Below are positions 23,263 through 32,845 of a stretch of DNA of 64,000 nt, piece after piece. Within the stretch, counting starts at the first letter, position 1; every line of letters starts with the position of its first letter. Under the pieces are notes generated by a model. That model had not been told where the DNA came from. It did no database searches and saw nothing but the letters and a program-made list of their open reading frames with translations. Source of the stretch: Nonlabens sp. Hel1_33_55. Lineage in GTDB: Bacteria > Bacteroidota > Bacteroidia > Flavobacteriales > Flavobacteriaceae. The stretch is from assembly GCF_900101765.1 (NCBI RefSeq), contig NZ_LT627735.1:682001-746000 (forward strand). Direction: 5' to 3'. The translations under genes were made by a program, and so were the position numbers.

Positions 23263-26200
23263 ATGAAGCTTTTCACTTGTCTACTTTTTTTCTCACTTGG
23301 TATAGTTTGTTTATCTCAAGAACAAGATGATCCTGTAGGCGTTCTATTGAAGGATGTACATTATGCCCCTGTAACTGATGTAGTGGTTTTAGAGAAAAGA
23401 GGTGAGGTATATTCTGCAGATACTTCAGGCAAAATATTAATACACGATCAGCAAACTGGTGACTACCTATCTACTTTTAAGCAAGCAGATAACGTTCCTA
23501 TATCTAGATTACTAAGCATAAATGATGAGCGTTTAACAATTGTCAAAAAATACTACTTAACGCCTAACGAGCCTATAGACTCCTTATATACATATGAACT
23601 TGATTCTGGAAAGATGGCATCAAGCTCGGGAATTAAAGGGACCTTCAAAGAAAAAAGTCATGAAAACTATTTAGTGGCAGTGGTCAATTCTAATATTGAA
23701 AATGGAATGGTCATTTTTCAAAGAAATCCTTACTCTCAAGTAGGTGCTACAAGAACTAGTAAAACAGTACAGAATATTTCGTTTTTACCTCAAGATTCTG
23801 TTTATGTTTTTACCCAAAACATCGGGATTGATTATAAGAACGAATTGGTTGTCAGGAAATTTGATGGAGAGATTTTGCATACCCAGCCACTAAAGGAAAG
23901 TAGAGTAAACTATAAGGTGCTTTTTGAGAATTCAAAATCTTTCCTGCTTTTTGAATATGATCAGGATTTAAAGACACTTAGCATATTCAGGTATCAACTA
24001 GATAGTTTTGCTAAAGATTTAGTTTTCCAGACAAAAATCTTTCTAATCGACTGGCGTTTTGAAATCTCAAATAATGGTAATCAATGGATATTATTCTCTG
24101 GTAGTAATAGCTTTGAGACACCTGTAATACATGGTAGTCGCAAGAAAGGAGCTTACAAAATATCAAAGTATCAAATTGATAAACCTATAAGTCACCTGTA
24201 CATTGCAAAAGAAAATCTCATCAGAGGATTTATCAACTCAGATACGGGACGTGATGAACCTCATTCAATTATTGAATTTAATATAGCCAACAAGCGGTCA
24301 GTCGAGTTAGGAAGATCCTTGACTTATGGCGATAACAGAGCTTTTTTTCTAGCCAATGGAGATTATATCCTTCAAGAATACAATTCAAATTATGAAACCA
24401 ATATCAGATATTATAAAGCTTCTACATTTCAAAATAAGTACAACAAATTAAAATTTGACGATTGGCTTCAACTCAATAAAGGTATTGATAGGTACGACCG
24501 TAACTTTTCAAAAGGTCAACAGGAATTTCAACACAATAGTATTGCCTTTATGGGTAAATACGCGGATGAACTCAGGCTCATCGATTATAATCTGGATGAA
24601 GATACTTTTTCTTACCTCTCACCAGTATTAAGCACACGTAAAAGTATCGTCGACTACAGCAGTTCTAAAAAGTTAGCTATTGTTGTGGATCGGCCTTTCA
24701 CAGTTACTGAATATCCAAGTCTTAGGACTTTAGAGGTGTGTACAGAGGAGAGTTGCTACCCTATGAAAGGATTATTCCTCAAAGCGGTTTTAAGTGAAAA
24801 CGGAGAACTCCTTGCCACCATTGATCAGAAGTTCCTTTTTGAGATACGAAATATTGAATCCCAACAACTTATCTACAGTGAGCAATTAGTTAAAGAACAA
24901 GGTTATGAAGTCATTTCTATCGATACGACAGGTTTTGCCATGTCGGTACAACCTCCTTTTGAATTTAACAAGTGTGTGAAATACACTGTAATCTACGAAG
25001 TGGACGAGAATCAAAATATTACTTCCCAAAAGAACGAGTGCTTTGAGATCAATGCTTTTGCTTATAATAATGAAAAAGTTGCGATAGGAATAGATAGTTA
25101 TGGCATTGTAGTAGACGATCAAAAAATACCTATCGATCAAACCAATCCTGCCGTAGAGCTCTCTTTAAATAATGATGCTAGTCTGTTATTCGTGAGCCAT
25201 GCTATGGGAAATATTGATATCTACGATACTACTACCAATCATAGAAAAGCACAATGGATTCTTGAAGATGATGAACGCCAATTACTGGTGAGTGATTCTG
25301 GATATTATCTAGCAAATTTTAATGCAAGCGACTTATTGACGATACGGCATAATGAGAATGGTAAGATCAGAGATTACCTGAAACCAGATGAGGTACTCAA
25401 AACCTTGGGTGATGTAAATGAAGAATACCTTGCCGCTATTAATAAAGCCGAAGAAATACGAACTACAGCCACAGCTACTCAAAAAGATCCTGTCGATCTT
25501 AATGTCAATGATATTCAAGTTAATGGCGGCAATAGTCTATCAACAAACCAACTTAAAAATAATATTCGTTTCACCTTCAACGGAACATATGATGACTTGC
25601 TTTTCAAGCACAATGGCGTCAACATGAGCAATGATCAATGGCAAGTAGTTGAAGATCAAATTTCCCTTGATTTTGAAGTGTCAGACACAGTTAATCATAT
25701 AGAAGTAATAGATAAAGATTCCAATAATCGATTACTTAAAACTACCATTAACTACAATGGTTCAGCATTGGAGCCTGTACTTCATGTCTTGGCAGTAGGA
25801 GTATCTCAGTACGAACAGTCGAGTAATAACCTCACCTTTGCTGATAAGGATGCTCTTGATATCGCAAGGTTTTATGGCGATATTCCAAAAGAGGATATTC
25901 AGTCTTATTACGATAAGTTTTATGCAGAACCCTTAAGTATTCATAATGTTGATGGCGAGCAACAAATGGAAGCCATCAATAAGTTTGACTTTGATATATA
26001 CGGTGTTGATTTAAAGTATTTAGGAGCAAATGGTCGTTACTGGTATAATTATAACGCTATGGAAAAGAGGTTTTACTTGTTTGACTTCAAGGATGCTCGT
26101 GTTTCTGCTATGAACTTACCAGCCATGGAACAGATTGAATCCGTTTCATTTGACAATGACTTTGTATCAACCATTGATGGCGATGCCTTTTATTTTTTAA

Positions 26201-27555
26201 GTAACAGTAATTGGAATCGATACGATGTAGCTAAAAATTCATTTGAACCAATCGACTTTCCTTTTGATCAAGATCTGCGATACCAGAACAACAATCTCTA
26301 CCAGCTCAACAACGATAGGTGGTTGCTGTATGAGGCCAATTACAATGGTATGAAAACCGAAGTCACCCTTACTTTGTACGATGGTGATGAAAAGGAAATC
26401 ATAAGAAGTACTCTCGAGAATGATCAAGGTTTAACCTTATTGAGCGTATCTTCAGAGGGCTCTCATTTTTTATTTAAGGACTTTTTTGATGTACTGCATC
26501 TTTACAGTTTGGACGATAAAAAGTTCAGCCTAATTTCAACTAGCAAAGAAATTTCTATCGCCACCTTAGATAAATATTTCATCAATGTTGACGATCAGAC
26601 CATTTCACAGTCTGAAGATTCTTATGAAAATGAGAAGAGACGATTGCTATGGAAAAAGTACGATTTTGATTTTCAGCTTTTAGAGGAAAGTAAGTTAGTG
26701 ATAGACCTAGAGTATGTCGTTACCGCTATTGTGGATGGCGGTGAACTGTTGGAGCTTAGGCAAAAGAAAAGCCTTGCTAATAAAAATCAAGTTGTATTGT
26801 TGGATAAGAATGACGCTTTCGCGAAAGCGGGAAAACCAGCATCTTTCAAAAAAACTACGGTCACTTATTTATTGAACGAACAGGCCACACAAGAGTCCAT
26901 CCAACAAGAGCTCAAAGCTTTGAAATCAAAGGTAAGACCGCAAGATCAGGTGATGGTTTTCTTTGCGGGTCACGGTGTACTTGATCAAGATTTGAATTAC
27001 TATTATGCCCCACACGATATGGATTTCAATGAGGTGACTGACCGTGGAGTTTCTTTTGATGATATCATTGCTTCTCTAGGTGACACCCAGTCTACCAAAA
27101 TGCTTTTGCTCATGGATACCTGTCACTCTGGAAATACGCTAGATATGGAAGGTTATGAGATAACTAAAGCAAACGGAAAAGATGGAGAGCGTGGCGGTAT
27201 TGCCAAGAGAGTAGGGAAGAAGGATAATCCTATTAAAGTATCTGAAGTAGTATCTACATTATTTGATAACCTTAATACGGTCAATGGTGTTACAGTACTA
27301 TCAGCGTCCTCTGGCCAGGATGTAGCTTTTGAAGCTAGGGATTTAAGTAATGGTGCGTTTACGACAGCTTATATGCAACAGGTAAAGTCTGGTTTGAGCG
27401 GTAGAATGCAAATAGAACCTGATTATGAACAATCGCTGACACTTTCGCCAGAGTTTGTAAATAACCTACGTGTCAAAATTCTAGAACTGACTAACAATAA
27501 GCAGGAAATGGATATAAGAGAGAGAAACGAACTTACCACGATAAGGTTGTGGTAA
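23263..27555 (+). CDS. Exported propeller-caspase (C14-like) protein with split protease domain
   Basis: 1430 residues with signal peptide MKLFTCLLFFSLGIVCLSQ. Residues about 30-720 are strand-rich and propeller-like, then a spacer with DEVLKTLGDV. The caspase domain starts at about 840 (LHVLAVGVSQYE...LTFADKDA), is interrupted by about 320 residues (about 885-1195, again beta-rich), then resumes with VFFAGHGVLD (catalytic H1237) and LLMDTCHSGN (catalytic C1287), ending in TTIRLW. In the related protein at 27583 these parts are continuous. The AFAKA palindrome (1185-1189) sits at the end of the insert. It is a paralogue of the protein at 34864 and is convergent with the gene at 27583 (27-bp gap). 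Substrate and trigger are unknown. Confidence 0.8.
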   Translation: MKLFTCLLFFSLGIVCLSQEQDDPVGVLLKDVHYAPVTDVVVLEKRGEVYSADTSGKILIHDQQTGDYLSTFKQADNVPISRLLSINDERLTIVKKYYLTPNEPIDSLYTYELDSGKMASSSGIKGTFKEKSHENYLVAVVNSNIENGMVIFQRNPYSQVGATRTSKTVQNISFLPQDSVYVFTQNIGIDYKNELVVRKFDGEILHTQPLKESRVNYKVLFENSKSFLLFEYDQDLKTLSIFRYQLDSFAKDLVFQTKIFLIDWRFEISNNGNQWILFSGSNSFETPVIHGSRKKGAYKISKYQIDKPISHLYIAKENLIRGFINSDTGRDEPHSIIEFNIANKRSVELGRSLTYGDNRAFFLANGDYILQEYNSNYETNIRYYKASTFQNKYNKLKFDDWLQLNKGIDRYDRNFSKGQQEFQHNSIAFMGKYADELRLIDYNLDEDTFSYLSPVLSTRKSIVDYSSSKKLAIVVDRPFTVTEYPSLRTLEVCTEESCYPMKGLFLKAVLSENGELLATIDQKFLFEIRNIESQQLIYSEQLVKEQGYEVISIDTTGFAMSVQPPFEFNKCVKYTVIYEVDENQNITSQKNECFEINAFAYNNEKVAIGIDSYGIVVDDQKIPIDQTNPAVELSLNNDASLLFVSHAMGNIDIYDTTTNHRKAQWILEDDERQLLVSDSGYYLANFNASDLLTIRHNENGKIRDYLKPDEVLKTLGDVNEEYLAAINKAEEIRTTATATQKDPVDLNVNDIQVNGGNSLSTNQLKNNIRFTFNGTYDDLLFKHNGVNMSNDQWQVVEDQISLDFEVSDTVNHIEVIDKDSNNRLLKTTINYNGSALEPVLHVLAVGVSQYEQSSNNLTFADKDALDIARFYGDIPKEDIQSYYDKFYAEPLSIHNVDGEQQMEAINKFDFDIYGVDLKYLGANGRYWYNYNAMEKRFYLFDFKDARVSAMNLPAMEQIESVSFDNDFVSTIDGDAFYFLSNSNWNRYDVAKNSFEPIDFPFDQDLRYQNNNLYQLNNDRWLLYEANYNGMKTEVTLTLYDGDEKEIIRSTLENDQGLTLLSVSSEGSHFLFKDFFDVLHLYSLDDKKFSLISTSKEISIATLDKYFINVDDQTISQSEDSYENEKRRLLWKKYDFDFQLLEESKLVIDLEYVVTAIVDGGELLELRQKKSLANKNQVVLLDKNDAFAKAGKPASFKKTTVTYLLNEQATQESIQQELKALKSKVRPQDQVMVFFAGHGVLDQDLNYYYAPHDMDFNEVTDRGVSFDDIIASLGDTQSTKMLLLMDTCHSGNTLDMEGYEITKANGKDGERGGIAKRVGKKDNPIKVSEVVSTLFDNLNTVNGVTVLSASSGQDVAFEARDLSNGAFTTAYMQQVKSGLSGRMQIEPDYEQSLTLSPEFVNNLRVKILELTNNKQEMDIRERNELTTIRLW
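26814..26829. repeat. 16-bp palindrome copy in the 1430-residue caspase gene
   Basis: Perfect copy, AFAKA phase (residues 1185-1189), at the C-terminal border of the insert in the protease domain. Confidence 0.95.
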
Positions 27556-27582
27556 GATAATGATTTAGTGTTTGTTTCAGTC

Positions 27583-30500
27583 TCACCAAACTTTCCAGTC
27601 ATTTTCAATCGTCTGATTGCGACTTGTGGGCTGTTGTAAACCATTGGTTAATGCTACAACTTGTTTGCTTACTAGTCTTTTCAATTCGCTTACACTTATT
27701 GATTCTTTTCTTTTAAGTTGGTTTAGAATACAGTAGGTGAAAACTCCATTCTTAAGTTCACCTCTTTCTTGAGCAAATTGAGTGCCAGCTGCAGCCGATA
27801 TGACAGTTGCTCCTGTCGCTCTATCCACATTATTGAATAGTTCTTTCATTAACTCAAAACTGTTTTTCATACCCATTTTCACATTTTTATTTCGCACGCC
27901 TATAGAACCTTTTAAACCTGGTTTCAGGTTTTCCACTTTGGCGATTGCCTCAACTTCGTCTTTATCAACTTCTCCGCTATGGCAGGCATCAATAAGCAAA
28001 AGTTTTTTTCGAGATGGTATTCCATCCAGTAAAAACTCTAAGTCTTCATAGGGTAATCCATTTTTTTCAGGATCACTAAAATTTACATCATAGGTACCTA
28101 GATAATAATCTAAATCATTACTCAGTAAACCATGACCTGAAAAACTGATGATCACCTTATCGTCAACTTTGGTTTTTTGTAATTTGTCTTTGAGTTTTAA
28201 TATGTTTTCAACCGTAACATTTTTGTCAAATAAGGTATCAATTGCTATATTTTGATTATACCTCACCTTAAGTTGTTTCGATAGATCTCTGATATCCTTT
28301 ACGGAATAATTCAAATCGTGACCTTTTTCCTTATAATTATCTATGCCAATTCCAACAAAATAAAGTTTTTCTTTTGTTAGTTCTTTTGTCTGAAAATTAA
28401 TATATAAAGGACGTCTGTAACTTTCAGTGCCGTTCATATTAAAAACAGATGCTTCTATTTTGTTGATCCCGTTTGACAGTTCTAGGGTAACTGTGGTATC
28501 AATGGTGTTTGATACTCTTTCTTTTAAAGAAATTCCATTTTTCCCATATAAGGGAACCTCATTGACCCAAACATTGATTCGGTCAAGAGCATAAAGGCTA
28601 TCTGAGCTTTTTAAACTAAGCTCTAGTTCAGATTTATTTTGATCAAAAGCAATTGACTCTCTATTAGTAATTTTGCTTTGTGGTAAGGAAAAAATTTCGG
28701 TAAAGCTAGTGGTATCGATTTTGAGCTTTTTGACTCTTTTTTGCCATGCCTTTTTATAGGCCCTTATCATTATAGTGTCTGGTGTATTATTTATAGTACC
28801 TAAAACTTCTAAAACTTTATCAGGTCGGTTGTACTTTATGTCTAGTTGCTCGAAACCAAGTGTTTGAAGTTCTTTTTTATAGTAAAGATTAGTAACTGCA
28901 TTTTTTGATCCCGAGTAATATCCATCTGGTAGAAATAATATGTAATCCTCATCATCAAAAATAAATTGACGAATCAACTGTTTGCCTGTTTTGGAGTCCC
29001 AGTGTATGATCGAACCATCGTCAGAAGCTGTAACTATAAAATTTCCATTTGGATTATACAATGCTGAATTGACTAAATCATCATGACCATTAAGAGTGTG
29101 AATCAACTTTCCAGAAGCGACGCTCCAGATTGATGCGGTCTTATCATCAGAAGAAGTAACAATGTTCTGACCATCAGGGCTGAAATGAATTGAATTAACA
29201 AAACCCTGATGTCCATCAAGTATTGTTAAGAGTTCGAAAGAGGTAGCATCCCAAATGTAACCTTTATCGTAAGTAGATGTAGCAACTTTCTGCCCATCAG
29301 GACTGAATTGAACATCCTGCACATCGCCACTCGAATGTTTAAGAACGCCTTTTATTAGAGGCCTGCCATACACTGTTTTGAATAATTGTAAATCTCGATC
29401 AGATGACATAGCAATCGTTTTACCATCAGGACTAAAAGAGATTGTTTTTATATCTTTAGTGCCTCCAACGTATGTTTTCAATAATTTTCCTGAGATAATA
29501 TCATACAGAGATGCACGATTGTTAGAGGCAATCAATATAGACTCCTCATTAGGATTTATCGCTATTGATTTAATCTCATAAGTATAATCATTAACCTTAT
29601 GGCCCTCAAATTGGTGTAATAGTTTACCAGAAATGATGTCCCAAAGCTCTGCGATTCCTAAGTAAGAGGTCAAGGCGTAATTCCCACTAGGACTTATTTC
29701 TAAGTTACGAAATGATCCTTTATTACTTTGTAGTGTTTGAACTTTTTTTCCTGTACTGATTTCCCTTATTAGTAGTTTATTACCGTAACTAGATATCAAT
29801 AACTTATTTCCATCGGCACTTACTTTTGCTGAGTTAACCCGCAGAACAACCCCTTCAAACTTATGTAGAAGTCTTCCAGACAAAACATCCCATAGTAGAG
29901 TGGAATCAGATTGAGATGAGGTCATTATATTCTGACCGTTCGAGCTAAAATTAATAGAGTTTACAAATGAGCCGTTATCCAGGGTCTTTTTCAGAATTCC
30001 AGTATCAGCTTCCCAAATACGAGCTGTACCATCTTCTGAACCAGTAGCAATATTCCTACCGTCTTTACTAATGTCTAGAGATATAATGGAACCGGTATGG
30101 CCTTTAAGAACTTGAAGAATTCTAGCTGATTTGAGATCCCAGATTATCGCAGTTTGATCCCCTGAAACCGTAACGGCGGTTTTTCCGTTGGGACTAATTA
30201 GTGACGCTTCAATTTTACGCCTATGACCTTTAAGTTCGTTAATTAACCTGCCTGTACTAGTTTCCCAAAGCCTAGAAGTACTGTCGTAAGATGAAGTCAT
30301 AATTTGTTTACCATTTGGGCTAAATTTTGCAGAGGTAACAATATTAGTGTGTCCTTTTAGTCTCTTTAAAAGCCTTTTTGATCTTGCATCCCAAATTATT
30401 GCAGTGCTGTCACGAGACGAAGTCAAAATAGACTTACCATCTGGACTGAATTCAACTGAAAGCACCCAGTCTGTATGTTCCTTAAGAGTTCGTAATAATT

Positions 30501-30957
30501 TACCGTTATCTGTTTTCCAAACCTTAATTGTATTATCTGCCGATATGGTTACTATATTGCTGTCATCTGGATTAAATGTAGCAGATCTTACTGTTTTTGA
30601 GTGCCCTTTTAGTGTAAGTAATAATTTCCCTGTTGCTGTTTCCCAAACTTTGGCTGTATTATCGCTAGAGGCAGTTACAACCATTTTACCGTTATGACTA
30701 AATTCAGCATCAAGAAGATTGGCTGAATGCCCCACGAAGGTATGCAATAACTTACTGGAAGAAGTTTCCCAAACACGAGCGGTTTCATCAAAAGATGTAG
30801 TCACTATATACTTGCCATCTGCACTAAATTTAGATGAATTGATCATTGAGCTATGACCTATTGGCAAGCCTACTTGTAGTTCTTGGCCTAACGTTATCAA
30901 GGAGAATAAGAATAGAATGATGAAAAGGTGTGTAATTTTTACCGTCATTGCTTTCAA
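27583..30957 (-). CDS. Exported WD40-repeat caspase-like (C14) protein
   Basis: 1124 residues with a signal peptide (about 1-24, LITLGQ). Residues about 30-650 hold some 15 WD40 repeats of the form FSPDGKxIxTSSxDxTAxIWD...LKGH, enough for two seven-bladed propellers. A linker (DGYYSG...NRPDKVLEVLG) and an Ig-like part follow. The caspase domain (about 865-1124) is continuous: LYFVGIGIDNYK, SFSGHGL with H942, LLIDACHSGE with C992, and VISAAAG. WD40-caspase fusions are known in bacteria; in eukaryotes such pairs act as proteolytic sensors. Here the signal peptide puts it outside the cytoplasm. A 98-bp gap separates it from the trypsin-ankyrin gene upstream on the same strand. Confidence 0.88.
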   Translation of the reverse strand: MKAMTVKITHLFIILFLFSLITLGQELQVGLPIGHSSMINSSKFSADGKYIVTTSFDETARVWETSSSKLLHTFVGHSANLLDAEFSHNGKMVVTASSDNTAKVWETATGKLLLTLKGHSKTVRSATFNPDDSNIVTISADNTIKVWKTDNGKLLRTLKEHTDWVLSVEFSPDGKSILTSSRDSTAIIWDARSKRLLKRLKGHTNIVTSAKFSPNGKQIMTSSYDSTSRLWETSTGRLINELKGHRRKIEASLISPNGKTAVTVSGDQTAIIWDLKSARILQVLKGHTGSIISLDISKDGRNIATGSEDGTARIWEADTGILKKTLDNGSFVNSINFSSNGQNIMTSSQSDSTLLWDVLSGRLLHKFEGVVLRVNSAKVSADGNKLLISSYGNKLLIREISTGKKVQTLQSNKGSFRNLEISPSGNYALTSYLGIAELWDIISGKLLHQFEGHKVNDYTYEIKSIAINPNEESILIASNNRASLYDIISGKLLKTYVGGTKDIKTISFSPDGKTIAMSSDRDLQLFKTVYGRPLIKGVLKHSSGDVQDVQFSPDGQKVATSTYDKGYIWDATSFELLTILDGHQGFVNSIHFSPDGQNIVTSSDDKTASIWSVASGKLIHTLNGHDDLVNSALYNPNGNFIVTASDDGSIIHWDSKTGKQLIRQFIFDDEDYILFLPDGYYSGSKNAVTNLYYKKELQTLGFEQLDIKYNRPDKVLEVLGTINNTPDTIMIRAYKKAWQKRVKKLKIDTTSFTEIFSLPQSKITNRESIAFDQNKSELELSLKSSDSLYALDRINVWVNEVPLYGKNGISLKERVSNTIDTTVTLELSNGINKIEASVFNMNGTESYRRPLYINFQTKELTKEKLYFVGIGIDNYKEKGHDLNYSVKDIRDLSKQLKVRYNQNIAIDTLFDKNVTVENILKLKDKLQKTKVDDKVIISFSGHGLLSNDLDYYLGTYDVNFSDPEKNGLPYEDLEFLLDGIPSRKKLLLIDACHSGEVDKDEVEAIAKVENLKPGLKGSIGVRNKNVKMGMKNSFELMKELFNNVDRATGATVISAAAGTQFAQERGELKNGVFTYCILNQLKRKESISVSELKRLVSKQVVALTNGLQQPTSRNQTIENDWKVW

Positions 30958-31055
30958 ATTTATTCTGTGATATCATCCTTAGAAATAGTGATTTCAAATG
31001 ATCTCATATTAATAAGACAATCCCATTACATTAAATTACTTTTATCACATTCAGG

Positions 31056-32843
31056 CTACTTTTTCTTACGCTCCTTCTTCAACCATTTACCTAAATCTTT
31101 GTGTCCTGCTTTCTTAGCTACTTTATCAGGGTATCTACGATCTCTATTTTTTAGCTTGGCATTTGCCCCATATTTAATGAGAAGTTTAGCTAGAGCACTA
31201 TTTCCAGATCTTGCGGCGATGTGCAATGCGCTATTACCTGATCCATCTATAATTGTGGCGTCTGCGTCATTGACTAAAAGTAATTCGGCAATAGCACTTT
31301 TGTTGTTTTTTACAGCATTTAATAAAGCGGTATCACCACCAGAGGTATTTTGATTGGGTTTGGCTCCATTTTTTAGAAGCAGCTCGACAATTTCTTGTTG
31401 CTTTCGCATATTACCTTCAGTAGCAATAAGTAATGGCGTTTTTCCATTGTTGTTGACTAAGTTGGGATTTGCCCCATATTCTAATAGCTCTTTTATCATA
31501 TCAACATCAGTAAATGCATGTGAAATAATGTTCATCAATGCGCTGTCGCCATCTTGATCCACCGCATCTAGATTCAAATAGTCAGCCGCCATTGATCTAA
31601 GGTCAGAATGACCGCTATCGTACACATAATCTACCAATTTATTCTCGAAACCAGTTTCATAGCTGCCTTGATGTTCTTTGATTAAGGCTTTTAAAATTTT
31701 AGCTCTGCCTCCTAATAATTGTCCTGATCGATCATAGGCCATTATTAAAGTTTCGAGACTATCACCGTCGCCTAAATAGCCCTCTTTAAATATCCAGGAG
31801 TAAACTGCCCATCGCTCAAACTCTGATGGGTCATTGTTCCTTATGGAATTTTCTAGATTTTCATAAATTATGCTTTCAAGAAAATTAAAAGGTATTTCAT
31901 TAATCTTTTGAATTTGGCATCCGGCATTGTAATCAGCATTACTGAAAGTCACGGTTTTAACGCAGTCGCAATCTGCATCATATTTATAATCACCTGTGTA
32001 ACTTCCATTAGCATATTCTACGGCGCCACGTACTAGGATACCTTCAATAAAGCCATTGGGATCAAAAACGGGACCTCCAGAATTTCCAGGAAAAGCATCA
32101 ATATCTGTTTTGAACCACTGTTCAGGCGTGTTCTCAACAACTTCGCTATTCAAAGCTACTTTTAGAGGTAGCCCAGTAGGTGCTCCAATAGTATAGACTG
32201 ATGCTTCATTAGCGGGTTTTCCACTTGTTCTAATGCGGTATGGTTTTCTGTCTTTGACTTTACGATCTAGGCGCATCACTACATAATCTTTCTGGTATTC
32301 TCCTTCACCTTCTAACTTTCCTTCCAGAACTTCATTTATTTCGTACAAGTTATCAGGATCAAATTCAATAAAAAACCCATCTTCACTTGATTTCAAATTG
32401 GTGGTATAATCAAATAACCAATAGAATCCCTTAGCATCGTCATCTGTAAGTATACAATGACCGGCACTTACCATAATATCTGGCGCCACTAAAAATCCAG
32501 AACAACCCGCAATAGTAGGTTGGTCTAAATACTTAACGTTTTTATCCATGTTCTCTGTACCAAATTGATACGTAAGTCGATCTCTTAGCGTAACGCCATA
32601 AAGACTATTTCCATAGACGCTTTCCTTTGGAATCATAACTGCGGTAGCTCTGGTATAGTCTTCAATGCCACTAACATCGCTAACCTCATACCGGTCATCA
32701 TCTCCGAAAACCCCTCGAGAGTCGTCCTTTGGATTACCAAATGGATACTCTGCAGGTACAGGAAGTTCTTTGTCTTGACCATAACTAATAGTTGCCATAA
32801 GCGCAACAATTAGAATTGAAATATTTTTAATGATACATCTCAT
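31056..32843 (-). CDS. Exported trypsin-like serine protease with ankyrin repeats
   Basis: 595 residues with a signal peptide (about 1-22, ATISYGQ). A chymotrypsin-fold protease (about 60-270) has H129 (VSAGHC), a candidate Asp (D186 or D193 in KDYVVMRLDRK) and S255 (FPGNSGGPVF), so it is probably active. A linker (about 330-430) leads to four to five ankyrin repeats (about 430-580), e.g. GNSALHIAARSGNSALAKLL. The C-terminus is strongly basic (KKERKKK). It starts 2 bases after the caspase gene at 32846, so the two are co-translated. Ankyrin repeats outside the cytoplasm suggest a scaffold for protein contact. Confidence 0.85.
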   Translation of the reverse strand: MRCIIKNISILIVALMATISYGQDKELPVPAEYPFGNPKDDSRGVFGDDDRYEVSDVSGIEDYTRATAVMIPKESVYGNSLYGVTLRDRLTYQFGTENMDKNVKYLDQPTIAGCSGFLVAPDIMVSAGHCILTDDDAKGFYWLFDYTTNLKSSEDGFFIEFDPDNLYEINEVLEGKLEGEGEYQKDYVVMRLDRKVKDRKPYRIRTSGKPANEASVYTIGAPTGLPLKVALNSEVVENTPEQWFKTDIDAFPGNSGGPVFDPNGFIEGILVRGAVEYANGSYTGDYKYDADCDCVKTVTFSNADYNAGCQIQKINEIPFNFLESIIYENLENSIRNNDPSEFERWAVYSWIFKEGYLGDGDSLETLIMAYDRSGQLLGGRAKILKALIKEHQGSYETGFENKLVDYVYDSGHSDLRSMAADYLNLDAVDQDGDSALMNIISHAFTDVDMIKELLEYGANPNLVNNNGKTPLLIATEGNMRKQQEIVELLLKNGAKPNQNTSGGDTALLNAVKNNKSAIAELLLVNDADATIIDGSGNSALHIAARSGNSALAKLLIKYGANAKLKNRDRRYPDKVAKKAGHKDLGKWLKKERKKK

Positions 32844-32845
32844 AA

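Noticed and set aside
30347..30697. 116-codon + strand frame opposite the WD40 repeats
   Set aside because: It mirrors the periodic WD40 coding sequence; the repeated pattern is a shadow of the repeats on the minus strand.
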